A stretch of DNA of 64,000 bases from Eremophila alpestris peregrina (Eukaryota > Chordata > Aves > Passeriformes > Alaudidae). Positions 24,431 to 37,800 of the stretch are shown here, one piece after another (position 1 is the first letter of the stretch; every line of letters starts with the position of its first letter). The position numbers and the translations under genes were made by a program. Under the pieces are notes generated by a model. That model was given only the letters and a program-made list of their open reading frames with translations, was not told the origin of the DNA and made no database searches. The stretch lies in assembly GCA_009792885.1 (NCBI GenBank), contig WMCF01000018.1:3739297-3803296 (forward strand), written 5' to 3'.

Positions 24431-27400
24431 CAGAATACAAAAGCAGCAAGATAACATGGCTGGAAGGTATTACTAAAGCTGACATCATGTCTCTTACAGC
24501 CAGACGTGTGGAGCAGCTCTGTGTCACACATGCCAGGTTTGAGCAGGCTTTGGGAAGGTGCTGGCGTTCCGCACTTGAAAGGAAAAGTATCCCATTAATC
24601 ATGGAATAATATTTCACGGGGAGAAAAAAAAGAGTATTATGGTTTTATCAGACTCCTCCAATTCTTGCCAGTGCCAGCAAACAATGGTTCCCAGTAGCAG
24701 GAAACCACAGTCAGTTCCTGAGAATTCCCATCCTATTAGCTTGCAGATGCAGGAGATCTATCACAAATTTTGTTAGGTTTTAAAATATATAGAACAAAGA
24801 AACTACCGCCTGAAGAAGGATCTCTGCAGGCTTCTAAAATGCTTGTCATTGCAAAGGCTTCCTAATATCTCTATCTTCTTCTTTCCAGGGCCTGTGGGGA
24901 TTGGTGCTCAGCTCAGAAGGAATTTAGAGCATATTTTAAGCTTTATCAAGCAACTATGACAACTGCTGTTAAATGAGTAATCTCATAAATGCTTTTTTGG
25001 AGTGTGATACAGGACAGTCGCTGTGGGCCTTATTTCATGTCCTGTGCAGTACTGACCTAAGTATAAATTAACCAGGAAAGGAAAAAGACTGAAAGGAAGC
25101 AGAGAAATTCTAGACTGGGGTTACAGTCATTCACATGACCTGATGATCTGGATTACAAAGAAAGTTTAAAGTATTTCAGAGTCACAAAAATGCCTGTGAT
25201 AATATAGAACCATAAGACTCATCAATACCACTACACTGATTTATCATGCTTGCTTCCTGATTCTTTTATAAGCAAATGTCATATATACATATTACAATAG
25301 TTAATTTATATGCCAATTTTTATGAGTTTCCCCACTGAAAATTGCAAGTAAAACCAAGAGAACCTTTAATGCAATAAACAAAGCAGGATTTGATCGTTAA
25401 CTTTGAAATAAAGCTAACACAGTACACAAATAATGTACAAATAAAAGCTGAATCTTACCAGTACAAATCCACATTAATTTCACTACTGACGGTCAATCTT
25501 AATTTCCTAAATGCAGCAGACCAAGACTGCATTGGTAAAAGTGCTGTTTTCATTGATTAATAACTCAGAAAATCAAAAATTTTAGTACTCCATTGTACCA
25601 TTTCAGCTGCCAATTTACTAGGACTAATTGTAAAGAGAAGACCAGTGGAGGAAGATGGCTTTTTTAATGAGTTATTTATGGTAATATGATAAAAAAAGAT
25701 ATTTCATTTCTTAAGGAATTGCTGGGAATGTGCCACAATCCAGGTCAACTTCTAGGCAGAATGAAGATATAAAAGAGCTTACAGAAAGAAGTGTGGAGAA
25801 AGGACTAACATAAATGACATTATGGTGTAATGGCTATTGCACGGTTTCCTATGTGCTGCTGATCCATAATTTTATTTCATTTTGTTCAATTTCATTTTAT
25901 TCACTTATAAAGATCACTAAGCCAGGAAAAAAGTCTAGGAATAAGGGACCTTCCAGTACTTCTTCTGTTACTTTGTCACTGATTATTCCATGCTACAGTT
26001 TCTTCCCCTTATATCACACTATTGATTACAGTGTACTGCATTGCATTTTGAAATTTAGGATGAGAGTGAATCTTAAAAAAAAAAAAAAGTTTACTTAAGT
26101 TCTTGATATTTTTTAAGAAACACTCAATTGAGCACAGAAACCTACTAGCAGCAAGGTACTTCTGAAGAGTTGATTGATGGGACTGGATTTGATTTAAATC
26201 CAATGCTTACGGGTGAGTAACAAGAATGGCTTCCCATTATTTTTACAACGGTTTTCTGGAAGCCCTGGAAAGTAGTGATTAGTAACCATAAAACTAGCTT
26301 GGGCTGATGAACTGCAAAATGAAGCCTGTTCTGTAATCCTTTCTTTGCATCTCCTTATTCAGTTTGCTTTTAAATCAGTGTTCAGAAAGTCACTGTATAG
26401 TAACAAATTGCCAAAATAGAAGTGGCTGATAAAATGAAAAAAAAAAAGCCAGCAGGTAAGGAAGGCAGAGATGTGTGCTTCAGGAGGGTTCTTTAAAGCT
26501 GCAACTACATTTTTGCAGAGTTGCTTACCAGGAGAAATATTTGACTGCACCTCTGTTGTTCCTCCCTGGCAGTCAGCAGCTGGCTCACAGCTGGGGGATG
26601 CACTGCAGTGAGAAAGGTCCTGAGTGACGCTGGATGAAAACGTGTGCCAGCCTCATCGTAAAAGCTTATGTTAACCAACAGCCTCTCTGCTCTTTTAACA
26701 GAAGTGGTTGTTCTGTGCCTCCTGTCTGGGAGCTGACAAGCAGCTCCTGATTGCCAGGCATCTGTTACTGGCATGAATGGACAGTGAAAACCCACTATCC
26801 AGCTCTGGTTTTGGAGAGGGTTGGCTCCTGCGTTTATGGAGAACAGCTCTGCTTCCAATAAAAAATGATTTAGAAAAATTTACTATCTCAGATCTCTTCT
26901 TCTGAGGACGGGCTGGCTGCTTTGAAAGGGAAATATCTCCAAGAGTGATATGACTCTCACAGTGGCTGTGAGGCCCTGAATGCAAGATTTATGCTTAAAT
27001 ATACAGACTGCAAATCAAAGCTAGGCTTGCAATACAGAGAAAATACAAGGGAAATATATATTCCCTTCTGAAAAACCAGTCAAGCAGAGATGCTGGTGGT
27101 GGGGCTGCAGCTCAATAAAGAGGAAGCCAGCAAAGGTAGGGAATGCCTGGCAGTATCTGCCACATTTGCTCACCCTGTTCTGTGCAAGCTGAGATGGAGC
27201 CAGAAACAAAGACTACTCTGTGGTCAGCAGTGGACCAAATGCTTTTTTATTGCAGAAACAAGCACAAGACATGCTGATCATGGCAACATCTACATAAAAG
27301 TTACTTTTCGCATACATAGACACTTTTGGGCAAAATTTTTGGTGGCAAGCAATAAAGCAAAAATAAGGCTGCTGAAGACCCATATGGACTGTGAGAGTAA

Positions 27401-30232
27401 CTTATCATTCTTGCCAATAAGATAACTTCAGAAATCAATGAAACCCCTTTAGCTGCCTTTGCTGCACATCCAGCAAGGCCAGCAAGTCCTCATCTCCACT
27501 GCCTACTTTGGAGTGGCTGAAGTACTGAGTTGCTTAGTGCCAGCTGGCTCTGCCATTGAATGTCCATGGTCTCTGTCTACCTCAGACAAGACTGTAAATA
27601 AAGCTTTGCATGGAATAATTGAAATTCTCTACTGCTGCTGTGTGAGGACACAGCAACTCACACACCTGGATCATTGTTCAGGAGCAGTCCATGGTCTTCT
27701 GTCCTATTTCTATGTTCACACACAAAACTGTGTGTGTATGTGTTTATTAATTTGTCATAAACTGAGCAATGGTAAGAGTGTGAAGAAAAAAAATAAATAA
27801 AAGCATTTGCATTTTAAATTATTATCTGAGGAATTTCCAAAATTATGACAAATGGTTTCCAAACAAATACTTAGGGGAATGAGTACATTTTATAAAGCAG
27901 TTGCATTTCATGCCATAGTTCATGTCCAGGAGGGAACATTGTGAATGCATCTCAAGTAAGATTGGAATTAATTATTAATAGCAGTATTATTACTTATTAG
28001 TAGCAATTATGTTTGATGCTAAGGTGAGTAAAGATCATGTCACAAATTGAGCTACATTTCCTGGAGCAAGACAGACTGCTGCTATTTTTTTTCTGTTTGA
28101 TGATCAGCAATTAACAGAACCCACCAAATTATAGGAGGTAAAGCTGAAGCACTAAAGGCTCTGGAGGAAAACAGAGTTTTGTCACACTAACTCTCACCTG
28201 CTTAAGAGGTTTAGACCCTCAGCAAATATAAATGAGGGTGATCACACCAGCATCAGTGACTTTCAGTTGAACGTGATCTTCATGACACATAGCATTTCTA
28301 TTTCCATACATTCACTCATCAGGTAACTCACACTGTGGGATAAAATATAATACAAGATTTTGCTATGAAATGCAAATTTCTGGACTTGTGGTATCTTCAC
28401 CCTCAAATGAAAATCAGTCTCAGGAATGTTTCACTAGTAAGAGTCATATAACAGTGCAGCAGTTCTGGAACAGGATGAAATTATTGATAAAAAAAAAAAA
28501 ATCAGAACGCTAAAGCACAATACTTACGTTTCCCTGGTCTTGTAAACAAAAAACCCTGATTGCCTGTGTCGTGTTCTATAAAAAGAAAAATAAAAAAATG
28601 AGAACTCACATGCTGGCAAGCTGAATGAGCTATTACCAGAAGATGGCAGTGATGTATTTTTGCAGCTGTAGTCACCCTGTCATTTACAAGAATAACCTAA
28701 TTGCTGTACAGTTATAGCATAGTAAAAAAAGGACATTGGTATAGTCAAAACAATTACCTCCTGGTGTCTTTATCGGTCTAGCTAATGTGGTACATTTTTT
28801 TCAGTAATTTTTAGTTCAGTTTTCTTTTATGTTTAGACTATGGTTGTTTTGGAAATCAGACAGGCTCTAACAACATGCATATTTTAGTTGTAGCATTAAC
28901 AACAGTTTGACACACCTTAAGTTCAATTATTAGAAGAACCTCATTGGAGGCCATTTTCCCATCACTCACTAGATCTGTGCAACCCTTATTAGCTTCAGCA
29001 TTTTGCTAATTTAAAGGTTTTTTTAAATAATAGCAGAAAATGTAGCAAGAGCAAATTAATTATAAACAAAAAAGATTACTTTATTTTATCCACCTCGTAG
29101 CTTTTTGTGTAAGTTCCAAAATGGTAGACCACAGTGTGTACATTTGAGGGGAATTCCCTAATCTCAGCAGAATTATGCTACTCCTGCAAAACGCCTTTAA
29201 TTTCATGTAGCAATGAGACCCTGACAGTCATTCTCTATCCTGGATGATGCAAGGAGCTATATAAAGAGAAAATCAGGGTTTGTGCTTTTAATTTCATAGG
29301 TCACAGAATTATACCATCCTAAACTAGACAAATGAGTGATTTGTGGGAGATATGTGATGCCTTTTGCCATAAAGCCTGTCACCCCTGCACACTTCATTGT
29401 CTCATCAAAAATGAGTGTATCTGCTACTGCCACTACTGCCATGATCCAAAAGCTGTTCAGATCAAAGGTGCTGCTGCCTATCAACAATTCAGCAACAACA
29501 AAATCATCTGCCTATTTAGTTTATTTTTTAAAAATAAAGGCTTTTAATTTTAATTGTACCATGAGCTTAAATACTATTATTGGCAATGATACTGCCTTAA
29601 ATACATTTTTTCTTTACCAGTTAAAGATTCCCTAAGCTCCTTATTGCTATGTAAATGTGAAAAACTCAAACCTTAGCAATGGATTGGAACCACTGATTCT
29701 CCTAAAGTCCCCTAAGCAAACTGAACACTGAGCTGCCATGTCAAGCCTGTTAAGTCATTTGAAGGAATTTGGGAAGTCAGCACACTGGGGTAATTTCCTG
29801 GCAATTCATCTATAATATCTACTGCCTGTTCCAATTTCTGACACATAGATATATTATACTCAACTGTGACCAGCCTGCATAAACCGTAAACTCTCTTGAA
29901 AATATAGAATGTGAAGAAGTAAGCTTTCTTAGTACTTTTAGAAAGGTAGATAAATCATATCAGACTTGAAATAACAAATGACCAGCTTTTAAATGGCTGA
30001 ATACCTGTGTATATTTTTATCTGAGAACGGAATGTAAAATATGGCAATAATGTAGCTGGATTAATATTTGAAATTATTTCAGAGTGCTTGCCAAATACCT
30101 AAGTACCTGAAGCAATCTTCAGCACATGACTCAGTTTCATGTTTACCTAACACAAGCTTCACCCGTTTATTTATAGAAAATGAATTAAGTTGTTTCTAAA
30201 GTGTGTTGGATTTTACTTGAATTTGAGGCTCA
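24431..30232. other. Unique DNA, no gene seen
   Basis: Chance-like frames cluster at 26505-27800 (117, 96, 111 and 113 codons on both strands) in slightly GC-richer DNA; none has a recognisable domain and several overlap antisense. A14 occurs at 26075-26088 and A-runs near 28489. Around 25490-25560 'cattgattaataactcag' and neighbours look enhancer-like but weakly so. Confidence 0.5.
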
Positions 30233-30395
30233 CTTGTGGATGTCCCATTCCTGTAAGTCTTCCAGGTGAGGTCAAATGGGGTTTTGAACAACCTGGTCCA
30301 GTGGAAGGTGTTCCTCCCTGGCCATGGCATGGAACAAGATGATTTTTAAGGTCCCTTCCAATCCAAACAAAACTTTGAATCTGTGATTCTTTGAA
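30233..30395 (+). mobile_element. CR1 LINE 3'-end fragment, plus strand
   Basis: The order 'tggatgtcccattcctgtaa', 'aatggggttttgaacaacct', 'ggtccagtggaaggtgttcc', 'tggccatggcatggaacaag', 'gatttttaaggtcccttcca' and a final 'ctgtgattctttgaat' is the classic avian CR1 tail ending in its ATTCT-type terminal repeat. The copy is truncated at its 5' end, as is usual for CR1, and encodes nothing. It is the best-preserved CR1 in the window. Confidence 0.95.
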
Positions 30396-31186
30396 TTTAG
30401 CAGGCTACTGGTACATATTTTAAATTATGCAACTTATGGAAAGGATAGGTATGTCCAATGGATTGGGGGGGTTTTATAATAAAAGGGAATGGGAAGCTTT
30501 TAAAAGATGAAGTGAATTTAATGCAGATATGTAGGTCAGCTGAAATTTAAAGGTCATGAACTACTCTAAAGGTTTTTGAATACATCCCAGTAGGAAATCT
30601 GTGAGTGGGACTTCAGGTCCTTGCCATGTGGAAATACTTTTTTTCTTATCAAGTTGTAACGCTCAACTCCAGAGCCCTTGTATCTTTTTGCTTTTATTAT
30701 TGTCTGAAGATATGAAGTTCTGTTGGGCTCTTCATCACCAAGTGACAGGCACAACTCATGCCCAAGGAAATGTATAATTATGTTATGAGTTTTGATACGC
30801 TACATTGTGAATTTTAGAAAAATCATTGTAGACATTTTATTTTTAAACGTGAAGAGAATATCTTGATGGATTAAAGAAAGCTGTTTTAGAAAGCTAAATA
30901 TGTCCACTGTATTTGAAAAGTGGAACATTTCCTTTAAAAATGGATTAGTGTCTTCCTCAGCCTATCTAAACTAATATTTTTTTTACCATAACTAGGGGTT
31001 TTTCAGATCCCACTTCAAGATCTCTTTTTTTCCATCATAGTACAATGTTGGGTGAAACCACACAGATTGCCATCACACAGACAGAAATCTAAAGAACTGT
31101 TTCCTTTTTATGCTCTAACTCCTTTAATTTTCCAACAAACTTTAGAATATTTCAGTTCCTGGATAGAAATGATATTTTCTAGTTAG
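30396..31186. other. Unique AT-rich DNA, no gene seen
   Basis: A G-run ('gggggggtttt') lies near 30467. No coding or repeat signal was recognised. Confidence 0.55.
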
Positions 31187-31221
31187 TTTTGTTTGTTTGT
31201 TTGTTTGTTTGTTTGTTTGTT
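31187..31221 (+). repeat. (GTTT)n microsatellite
   Basis: About eight uninterrupted GTTT units. It is the longest tetranucleotide tract in the window and likely polymorphic. Confidence 0.95.
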
Positions 31222-34200
31222 GATGGGTTTTTTGTTGCTTCAATGTGAAAAAAATAAATCAATATTCTACTGAAAACAAACATTTATTTACATCTCTTCT
31301 CCACTGAGATAAGCAGGATACCTCATTCTGGATAACAGTTTTAGTTGTAACTCCTTTTCTTTTTTATAAGCCCATACTCATCTTAATCTCCTTGCAACTG
31401 TCAGTGATGTAACTTAAAATAAATATTTTTGTTGTTATGTATAAAATAAAATCAGATACTCTCTGGTTAGGATTATTTGTACCAGTTTCTACTGTGACTT
31501 TGTCTATTAAAACAATCAAATGCAGAGTTCACTCTCTAATGACTGAAGAATCGGATTGGGCAGCAAATAAAAAAATTGGCAGAGCAAAACATCTGAGCTG
31601 TAGGCTACAAAGGAAAAAGGAACATAGAAAAGGTCTCTGTTAAAAAGAAAAGAAGTGACTGAAGAATCATTTCTACATTCTGGAGACCTCTTGAAAAAGG
31701 GTGACCCTGGTAACTGGGCAGACAAAGAACACATTATTAGTGAGCATTAACTTCAGGACTGCAGCCAAGGGACAGATATTAGAAAATGAATAAAGCACTG
31801 AAAATCTCTTTCTATCTCAAAACTGTGGAAATATAATGGCAAATTAATTAAGAGGAACCATACAATCATGTACAACGATCTTGTCAATTCACAAGCTAAG
31901 AAAGGTTGTATGGGGTCAACATTTGGAAGCAAACCCCCCTTTGGAACAACCAGATCAACAAAGTCCAAGATTCTTAGACCAAAGGCCAAACACATCATTC
32001 AATAGTATCAAAGGGTTGACGTCTTCTTTTTTGGACAGATTCCATTTTCTTTTATTTAGGTAGCTTAAATTCAGAGCAGCAAGTTGAAAGCCTAAGTCAA
32101 GTTTTCTAGTGGAAATTCATGTGCAATGCAGGAAAATAATTGTTTCTTATAGTAAGAAAAGGTGTAAAGAAAGAATATCAGTGAAGACCATAAAAGGAGA
32201 AATTCTCAGTGGTGACTGAACATTTCAAAAATCAACTGGGCCTCAAAAGGTGGGACAAGCTTTTCAATGTGAGACTGGTTTGCATTAAAAATAGCTTTAA
32301 AACATAAGTAATTGTAAAATTAGATTTTGAAAGAAATAATTAGACAGTACAGAACTATGATGAATTATGTTTGTTTAGAACTTCTCTCACTTAAATTAAC
32401 CTCTAAAATCTTTGAACTTGTTTTCTATGGTCTTCAATTACCAGTGGGACTAGAAAGAAACGCTTCTAGAGGGAGAATCTGTTAGCATTTTTAGACAGTC
32501 TGTGGACCTACCTTCCAGATGTGCCTGTTTCTCCACAGTTTTGAAGAAGCTTGAGATGTTTTGATGATTAATGTGGAAATGCAACACATCCTCATTATGT
32601 CTATTCTCCTTTCACTGTCTGAAAATATGGATGACTACAGGATCATCTCCCAGGTTCAGTAGGGAAGCTATAGGTGTTTCACAGTTCAAACACTGCTAAG
32701 ACTCATAGAATTGTATTTGCTGAGGTGGTTTTGTCAGTTGAGTACACCACATGACTTTGTCTGGACAAGAGCATTCATGAGGCTGTGGAACTGTATCTAT
32801 TAAAACAGGAACCTGGAAGGAACCTTAGAATAGCAAAACAATCATGTTTTTCATATTCATTTTTTAATGCAGTCCAGAAAGTCAGATTACATGCACAAAA
32901 TACCTCAAAAGTGTCTCTTTCTAAAGCACTCATCGGTCTGTCATTGCAGCTTTCATTTGGGAGGAATCTTTTGTGTGGTATCTTTCACTGTCACAGCAGT
33001 GATGGAAATGCTGCAGTCACTATAATGATTTGAAAGAGCAAGTATTGTAACATTTCAGTCAGCTTCCTAAAAGGCATTACTTCTTTCTGAAAACCTTGTT
33101 TTAGTTATACCTTTTTACTCGGAAAACACTGACCATAGCATGGAGAATAATAGTAAAGGCAGGGTATTTTTGACTGAGTCCACTGCTTAGTTTAATGAGG
33201 AAGACTGTCATTGTCTGAATTGTTACAAATCACTTTGACAGTTAATGAAAAAATGTAGGAAAAATTCACTTGGTGCCTCTTCAGTTCCCTCTCGGATGCT
33301 TTTTAAGCAGAGTTACAATAGTATCCCGTTTCCCTGACCTGTATAAGGAATGTGGGCTCAGTTACATTTTAGTTTTAAAAGTCAGAGATTCCAGCTGGTA
33401 ACAGCAGCTTTTCTTTCTGCCCTTTGAAGTAGAGATAACAGATGATATTAGATTTACAAAAAGCCCAGCAACATTTATTAAATTTTAGAAGCCTTCCTTC
33501 TAAACACACAATATCCTTTAAAAACTTGATCTAAGGGGGATTATGGAAGATAGAGTGCAGCAAGAGAAGAGAGACTGCTGCCTGGTGTAGTTCAGAAGAA
33601 ATAGAGAGCACACTACAGAGTATTTTCTTCAAGTGATTTTCATTTGCTGCTTTGTTAGTCATTTTCAGGTACAGTGTTCAGTTTGAAACTGAGAATAATG
33701 TTAATCTAGGAACATCTGTGTATCTGCTACAATTGATCTACCAACTTGTGGAATTCTCTGATTTGGTGTCCCAGCTCTATACAGTGAGATTTTTCCTTTT
33801 CTGCAGGAGATGATAAGGAGCACACAGACAATCTGAGGGACTGGAAGAACAATCTCTCCTGAACAGGCAGGCCAACACATTCTTACAGAAGAAATTCAAT
33901 GGTAATAATTCTTTTCTAACTTGTACACACAACTGAGATTCAAAAAATGTGTCCACAGCACTTTTCAGAGGGGTAGAGGTACAAAAAAAAAAAATACATT
34001 TGCATTGATGATAAACAGTAGGAATAATGCTCAGGTGGCTATTATTCCTCTAGTGAGATTAAGGACTAGCAATGATTAGCAACTACTAATGTATTCTGTC
34101 AATTTTTATTGTGATAATAGTAAAATAACTAGAGTTAGTTTGAATCATCAGATCCTACTCCATAAAGGGAGAACATACAAACAGACACAGTATCTACTGA

Positions 34201-34715
34201 GACCTCAGACACTGAAGGTCAAAGAAGATTTTCTGCTATTCAATTCCAGCTCCTCAGGGAACTTTTTGCTCTTGCAGCAGAAAGATTAAGAAGCTGAAGC
34301 CAAAGCTCTGTGAGGTCAAGGAGGATGTGGGATGGGCATTCAGTCCCAGCTCTTCTCATGCAGAAGAAACACACAAAAGTAATGGGCAGGAAATGGAAGA
34401 AAGTGACTGCTCATACAATCACCTAAATACCTACAAATATGTGATTGAATATTTCATTTTATTTGATCTTTAAATATCCAAGTTGTGATTTATTACAATT
34501 TATACTCAAAATTTATCAGATGCAAGGATGACTCATTCTGTAATTAAATTTTTTGAGGAATAATATGTGATGTGAGAAGTCCAGCTTCCAACCTTCAAGA
34601 ATTCCGAATCAAAAATTTCTTTTGAGAAAGGAGAGAATATGATCAAAAGTGTCTCGAAAATCAAACAATTCACACATGAAGTGATACAAAACATGTCTGT
34701 TCTAATTGAAAGGTT
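31222..34715. other. Unique AT-rich DNA, no gene seen
   Basis: Frames do not exceed about 82 codons and none is recognised. An exon-like block bounded by splice-type signals at 33807-33901 has stops in all three forward frames and is discussed under rejected items. An A-run lies near 33980. Confidence 0.5.
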
Positions 34716-34806
34716 TGGTCTTGAGTTTTTCTGGGCTTTTTGTATGTTTTTTTAGGGGGGGTATTGAGTTGGTGTGAGTTTCTTTGTTTTGTTTTGTTTT
34801 TGTTAG
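34716..34806 (+). repeat. T/G-rich low-complexity tract
   Basis: T-runs alternate with G, including G7 near 34755 and a final (GTTTT)n-like stretch. It is less pure than the tracts at 4115 and 13048. An A14 run at 34887-34900 follows about 80 bp later. Confidence 0.7.
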
Positions 34807-37800
34807 AAAGAGTATTTTGAAAATCTTTCAGTCAGGTGTACTTTAATGGAAACAGAACATTTCATTATATAAACTGCATTCAGCCTAAAAAAAAAAAAAA
34901 GAAAAAAATGTCCATGATGAAAAATATGCACACATTCTTTTATTAAGAGCATTTATTAAGACAGCAGTTGCAAGTTAATTGATGGATGTAAAATTTCTGG
35001 TGAATACAACTTTCAGAACACTCCAGTTTCAGATGAACCAGATGTCTGGTGTATATGTGGAATTCCCTATGTGACTTGTTTATAAAATTCTTGACACCAA
35101 CAAAGCCATAGGAAAATATGTGAGTGTAGAACATTCACTGTACCTGTGAGTCTTATGCAGCACGTGTTCATCTTTAGGGAAATTGCTGTAAATTTAAAGT
35201 CACTCATGTCTTTTACTTCCCTTCTCTGTCTTTCCAGTCAGTAAATTGAAAATATCTAGAACTTTTCTGTGTAGAGTTATGTCATTGGGCAACTATTGCT
35301 GTAGTTTCTGGCCAGCTGTTGGACTAAGGGGGAACATTTTTTTTCCCATGGAAATACATCTTAGTCTTCTAATTCAGCCTCATTTGAATAGAAATTGGAA
35401 TGGTACATTAAGTTCTTGGTTGAACAGTGGAATATCTGCCAATATGTCATGTCAAATGATCGAATTCAGCACAGCAGAAAGGTTAGTGAGCAATACAGCA
35501 AGAACAGCCCACTCACGGCACGTTACAGTTTGATGTATGCAAGATTACTCTAAATTCAGGTTTCCTTTTACTAATATTTTTTGGGATCAGCAGTGACATG
35601 AGCTTTGTGCTCTGTAGTCTACAACTAATGTCAGGTTTTCAGGGAGTCACCTGGGTGGATGGTTGCAGCATTTGCAGCAGCCTTGGATGTCTGAATGACT
35701 GACCACAGGTAACAAATCTGTTTTACGCTTTTCACCAGCTGTGCTTCACCCATTGGTCACAGATCAGCACGGGCAATTAGACATGGAGCTGAGACTCACT
35801 CATTCCTTTTCTCACAACTCCCATTTGTACTCTCTTCCTGCTTTGAAAATAATCTTCCTTTTATGTAGTTTATAGGAAATCTGGCGTCTTTCGCATGAAT
35901 TCCTCAACTTTCAATGCCTGCAAATGACTGTAACATTCCTGAACATTAATAACTGCCAGTATTGCACTGCATGGCAGCTTTATTTAGCATTAAAGTTATC
36001 TGAGCTTTAAAATTTCTAAATCTGAGTTTCAAAAAACAAATCAAGTGCAAAGTATGAATCTACGTGAAATTTTCTTGGATGTCCTACTTTTTTTGGTACA
36101 GTCAACACAGCTGTTCCATTCCTACACTCTAGAATTACACAAAGATTTTTTCCAAAGCAGGTGTCCATTTTGTCTCATAACTAAACAAACCCTAAAAATA
36201 GAATGCAAGCAGAACAAAAAGCTTGGAATTTTCCTCTTTAAATCTTTTCTGCAGAAAGTTGTGGTAAGGTTTTTTCACACTGTGCTGCATACCTGCTTCT
36301 AACAGCCATGATCTATGACAATAAAATAATCATGTTAAAAATAACGGCACACAGCATGAATGTTAACCTACATCATCATCCTGCATATAAGGATTTGTAG
36401 TTACGTGTTACATCTATCCAGAATTTTTGTATTTATGGAAAATTGTATATGTATTTAGAAATGCATAGCCAAATTATCAGTCTGAGAGCTGTCTACGTTT
36501 GCTCACAAGAGACAATGGACCTACAGCGTGCTTTACTACAACCAGTACAATGTGTCTGGGTTAATTTTTTTAATAATTCACCAGATCATATATGCCATCA
36601 AGATGTATTTCATGTACTGACCTGCCAAGTGACAGCTACAGCTAATTCATCATGACCTGTTATCTAAATTAGGTGTTCTTCAGGTTTTGTTAACTGCTTT
36701 GATTGTCAAAGTTTCACATAAAACTGCAGCTTTCATTTAAGAAATTAGGTGACGAATCACAGAAACTGAAAGATTAAAACATTATTTTTAAAGCATTCTG
36801 AATTTTCTAGGTTTTTGAGCATAAAAAGGGAATATTCTTTCAGTAAAATGTCCCTTTTTTGCCCTCAGCTTTGTTCATTTGCTTCCTTATCCTTATAACC
36901 CTTTTCCTTATGCACACAAAGCATTGCTGTAGTAGGCTACACATATGGGCTTGCCTCCTACTGCATCAGCCTCTTCTGTCTGGCCTACTCCTTCACAGAA
37001 CTATTTCTGCAGAAAATGACACCCAGTGTATCACACTGCAGATCCTTGGTTTCCTCAGTCTCATACCCTGTGCCTTCTTCCTGTCAACTGATATTCCAGC
37101 TCCTAACCACAAATATCAAAATACAAAATATCAACCCTATCTTTATGGAAACCCTTATACAAAGAGACACAAATGTGCAATAATTTAATCAGTGTTAGGA
37201 ACCATGCTCACAAACATATTTTTTCCCCATTCAACCACCTCTTCCAGCAATGCCTGAATAAGATTAAGAAAATAACGTATGTAAGTTGCTTACCAAAAAG
37301 CATTTTATATTTGTCATTTTATGTAATATAAACATAAGTGGAACATTGGAGAAAATTTCCTGAGGTGCAGATTGACACTGAAATAGTTTCCCAGTGAAAA
37401 TTGAATAGGAAGCCTTAAGAGACTTAAAGCTAAACAAGATAAAATAAAAGACTGTAGGGGAAAATGTTGCAGTGATAGAGAGTGAGAATATGTTTAATAG
37501 GTCTTTATCCATCTCTCACCTCTGTGTTTTCATGATTATTTTTTTCTGCCTGAAAATTTTGAAAAGACTTATTTTTGATAAACAGAATGATTCTGTTCTC
37601 TAAAGCTATATGATTTTAAATGATGGTAAGTAACACAAGAGCTTTGAATTACGCTCTTGAGGTAACACTTGAATGATGATAGAACAAAATGGAGCAGCAA
37701 TTAAATACATTTTAAGGATAATCACCAAAAAATGTGATTTTAATTTAAAATACATTTATGCTATTCTGCCAAAGCTATATTAATTCTGAAGAACACTAAA

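Noticed and set aside
24870..24960. Acceptor-like 'cttcttctttccag' ending near 24889
   Set aside because: No good donor at a plausible distance and no open frame of note downstream.
26041..26098. A14 run as a retroposed tail
   Set aside because: No LINE, SINE or gene body precedes it. Similar A-runs are scattered through the window.
27580..27620. 'gtaaataaagctttgc' as a gene poly(A) signal
   Set aside because: AATAAA occurs by chance many times in AT-rich DNA, and no transcript or coding end supports it.
26505..27800. Cluster of 96-117 codon frames on both strands
   Set aside because: They overlap antisense and in different frames, follow local GC content, and none resembles a known protein.
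33807..33901. Exon-like block with 'ccttttctgcag' acceptor and 'gtaata' donor
   Set aside because: All three forward frames contain stops and the donor is mediocre. A non-coding exon cannot be excluded but is unsupported.
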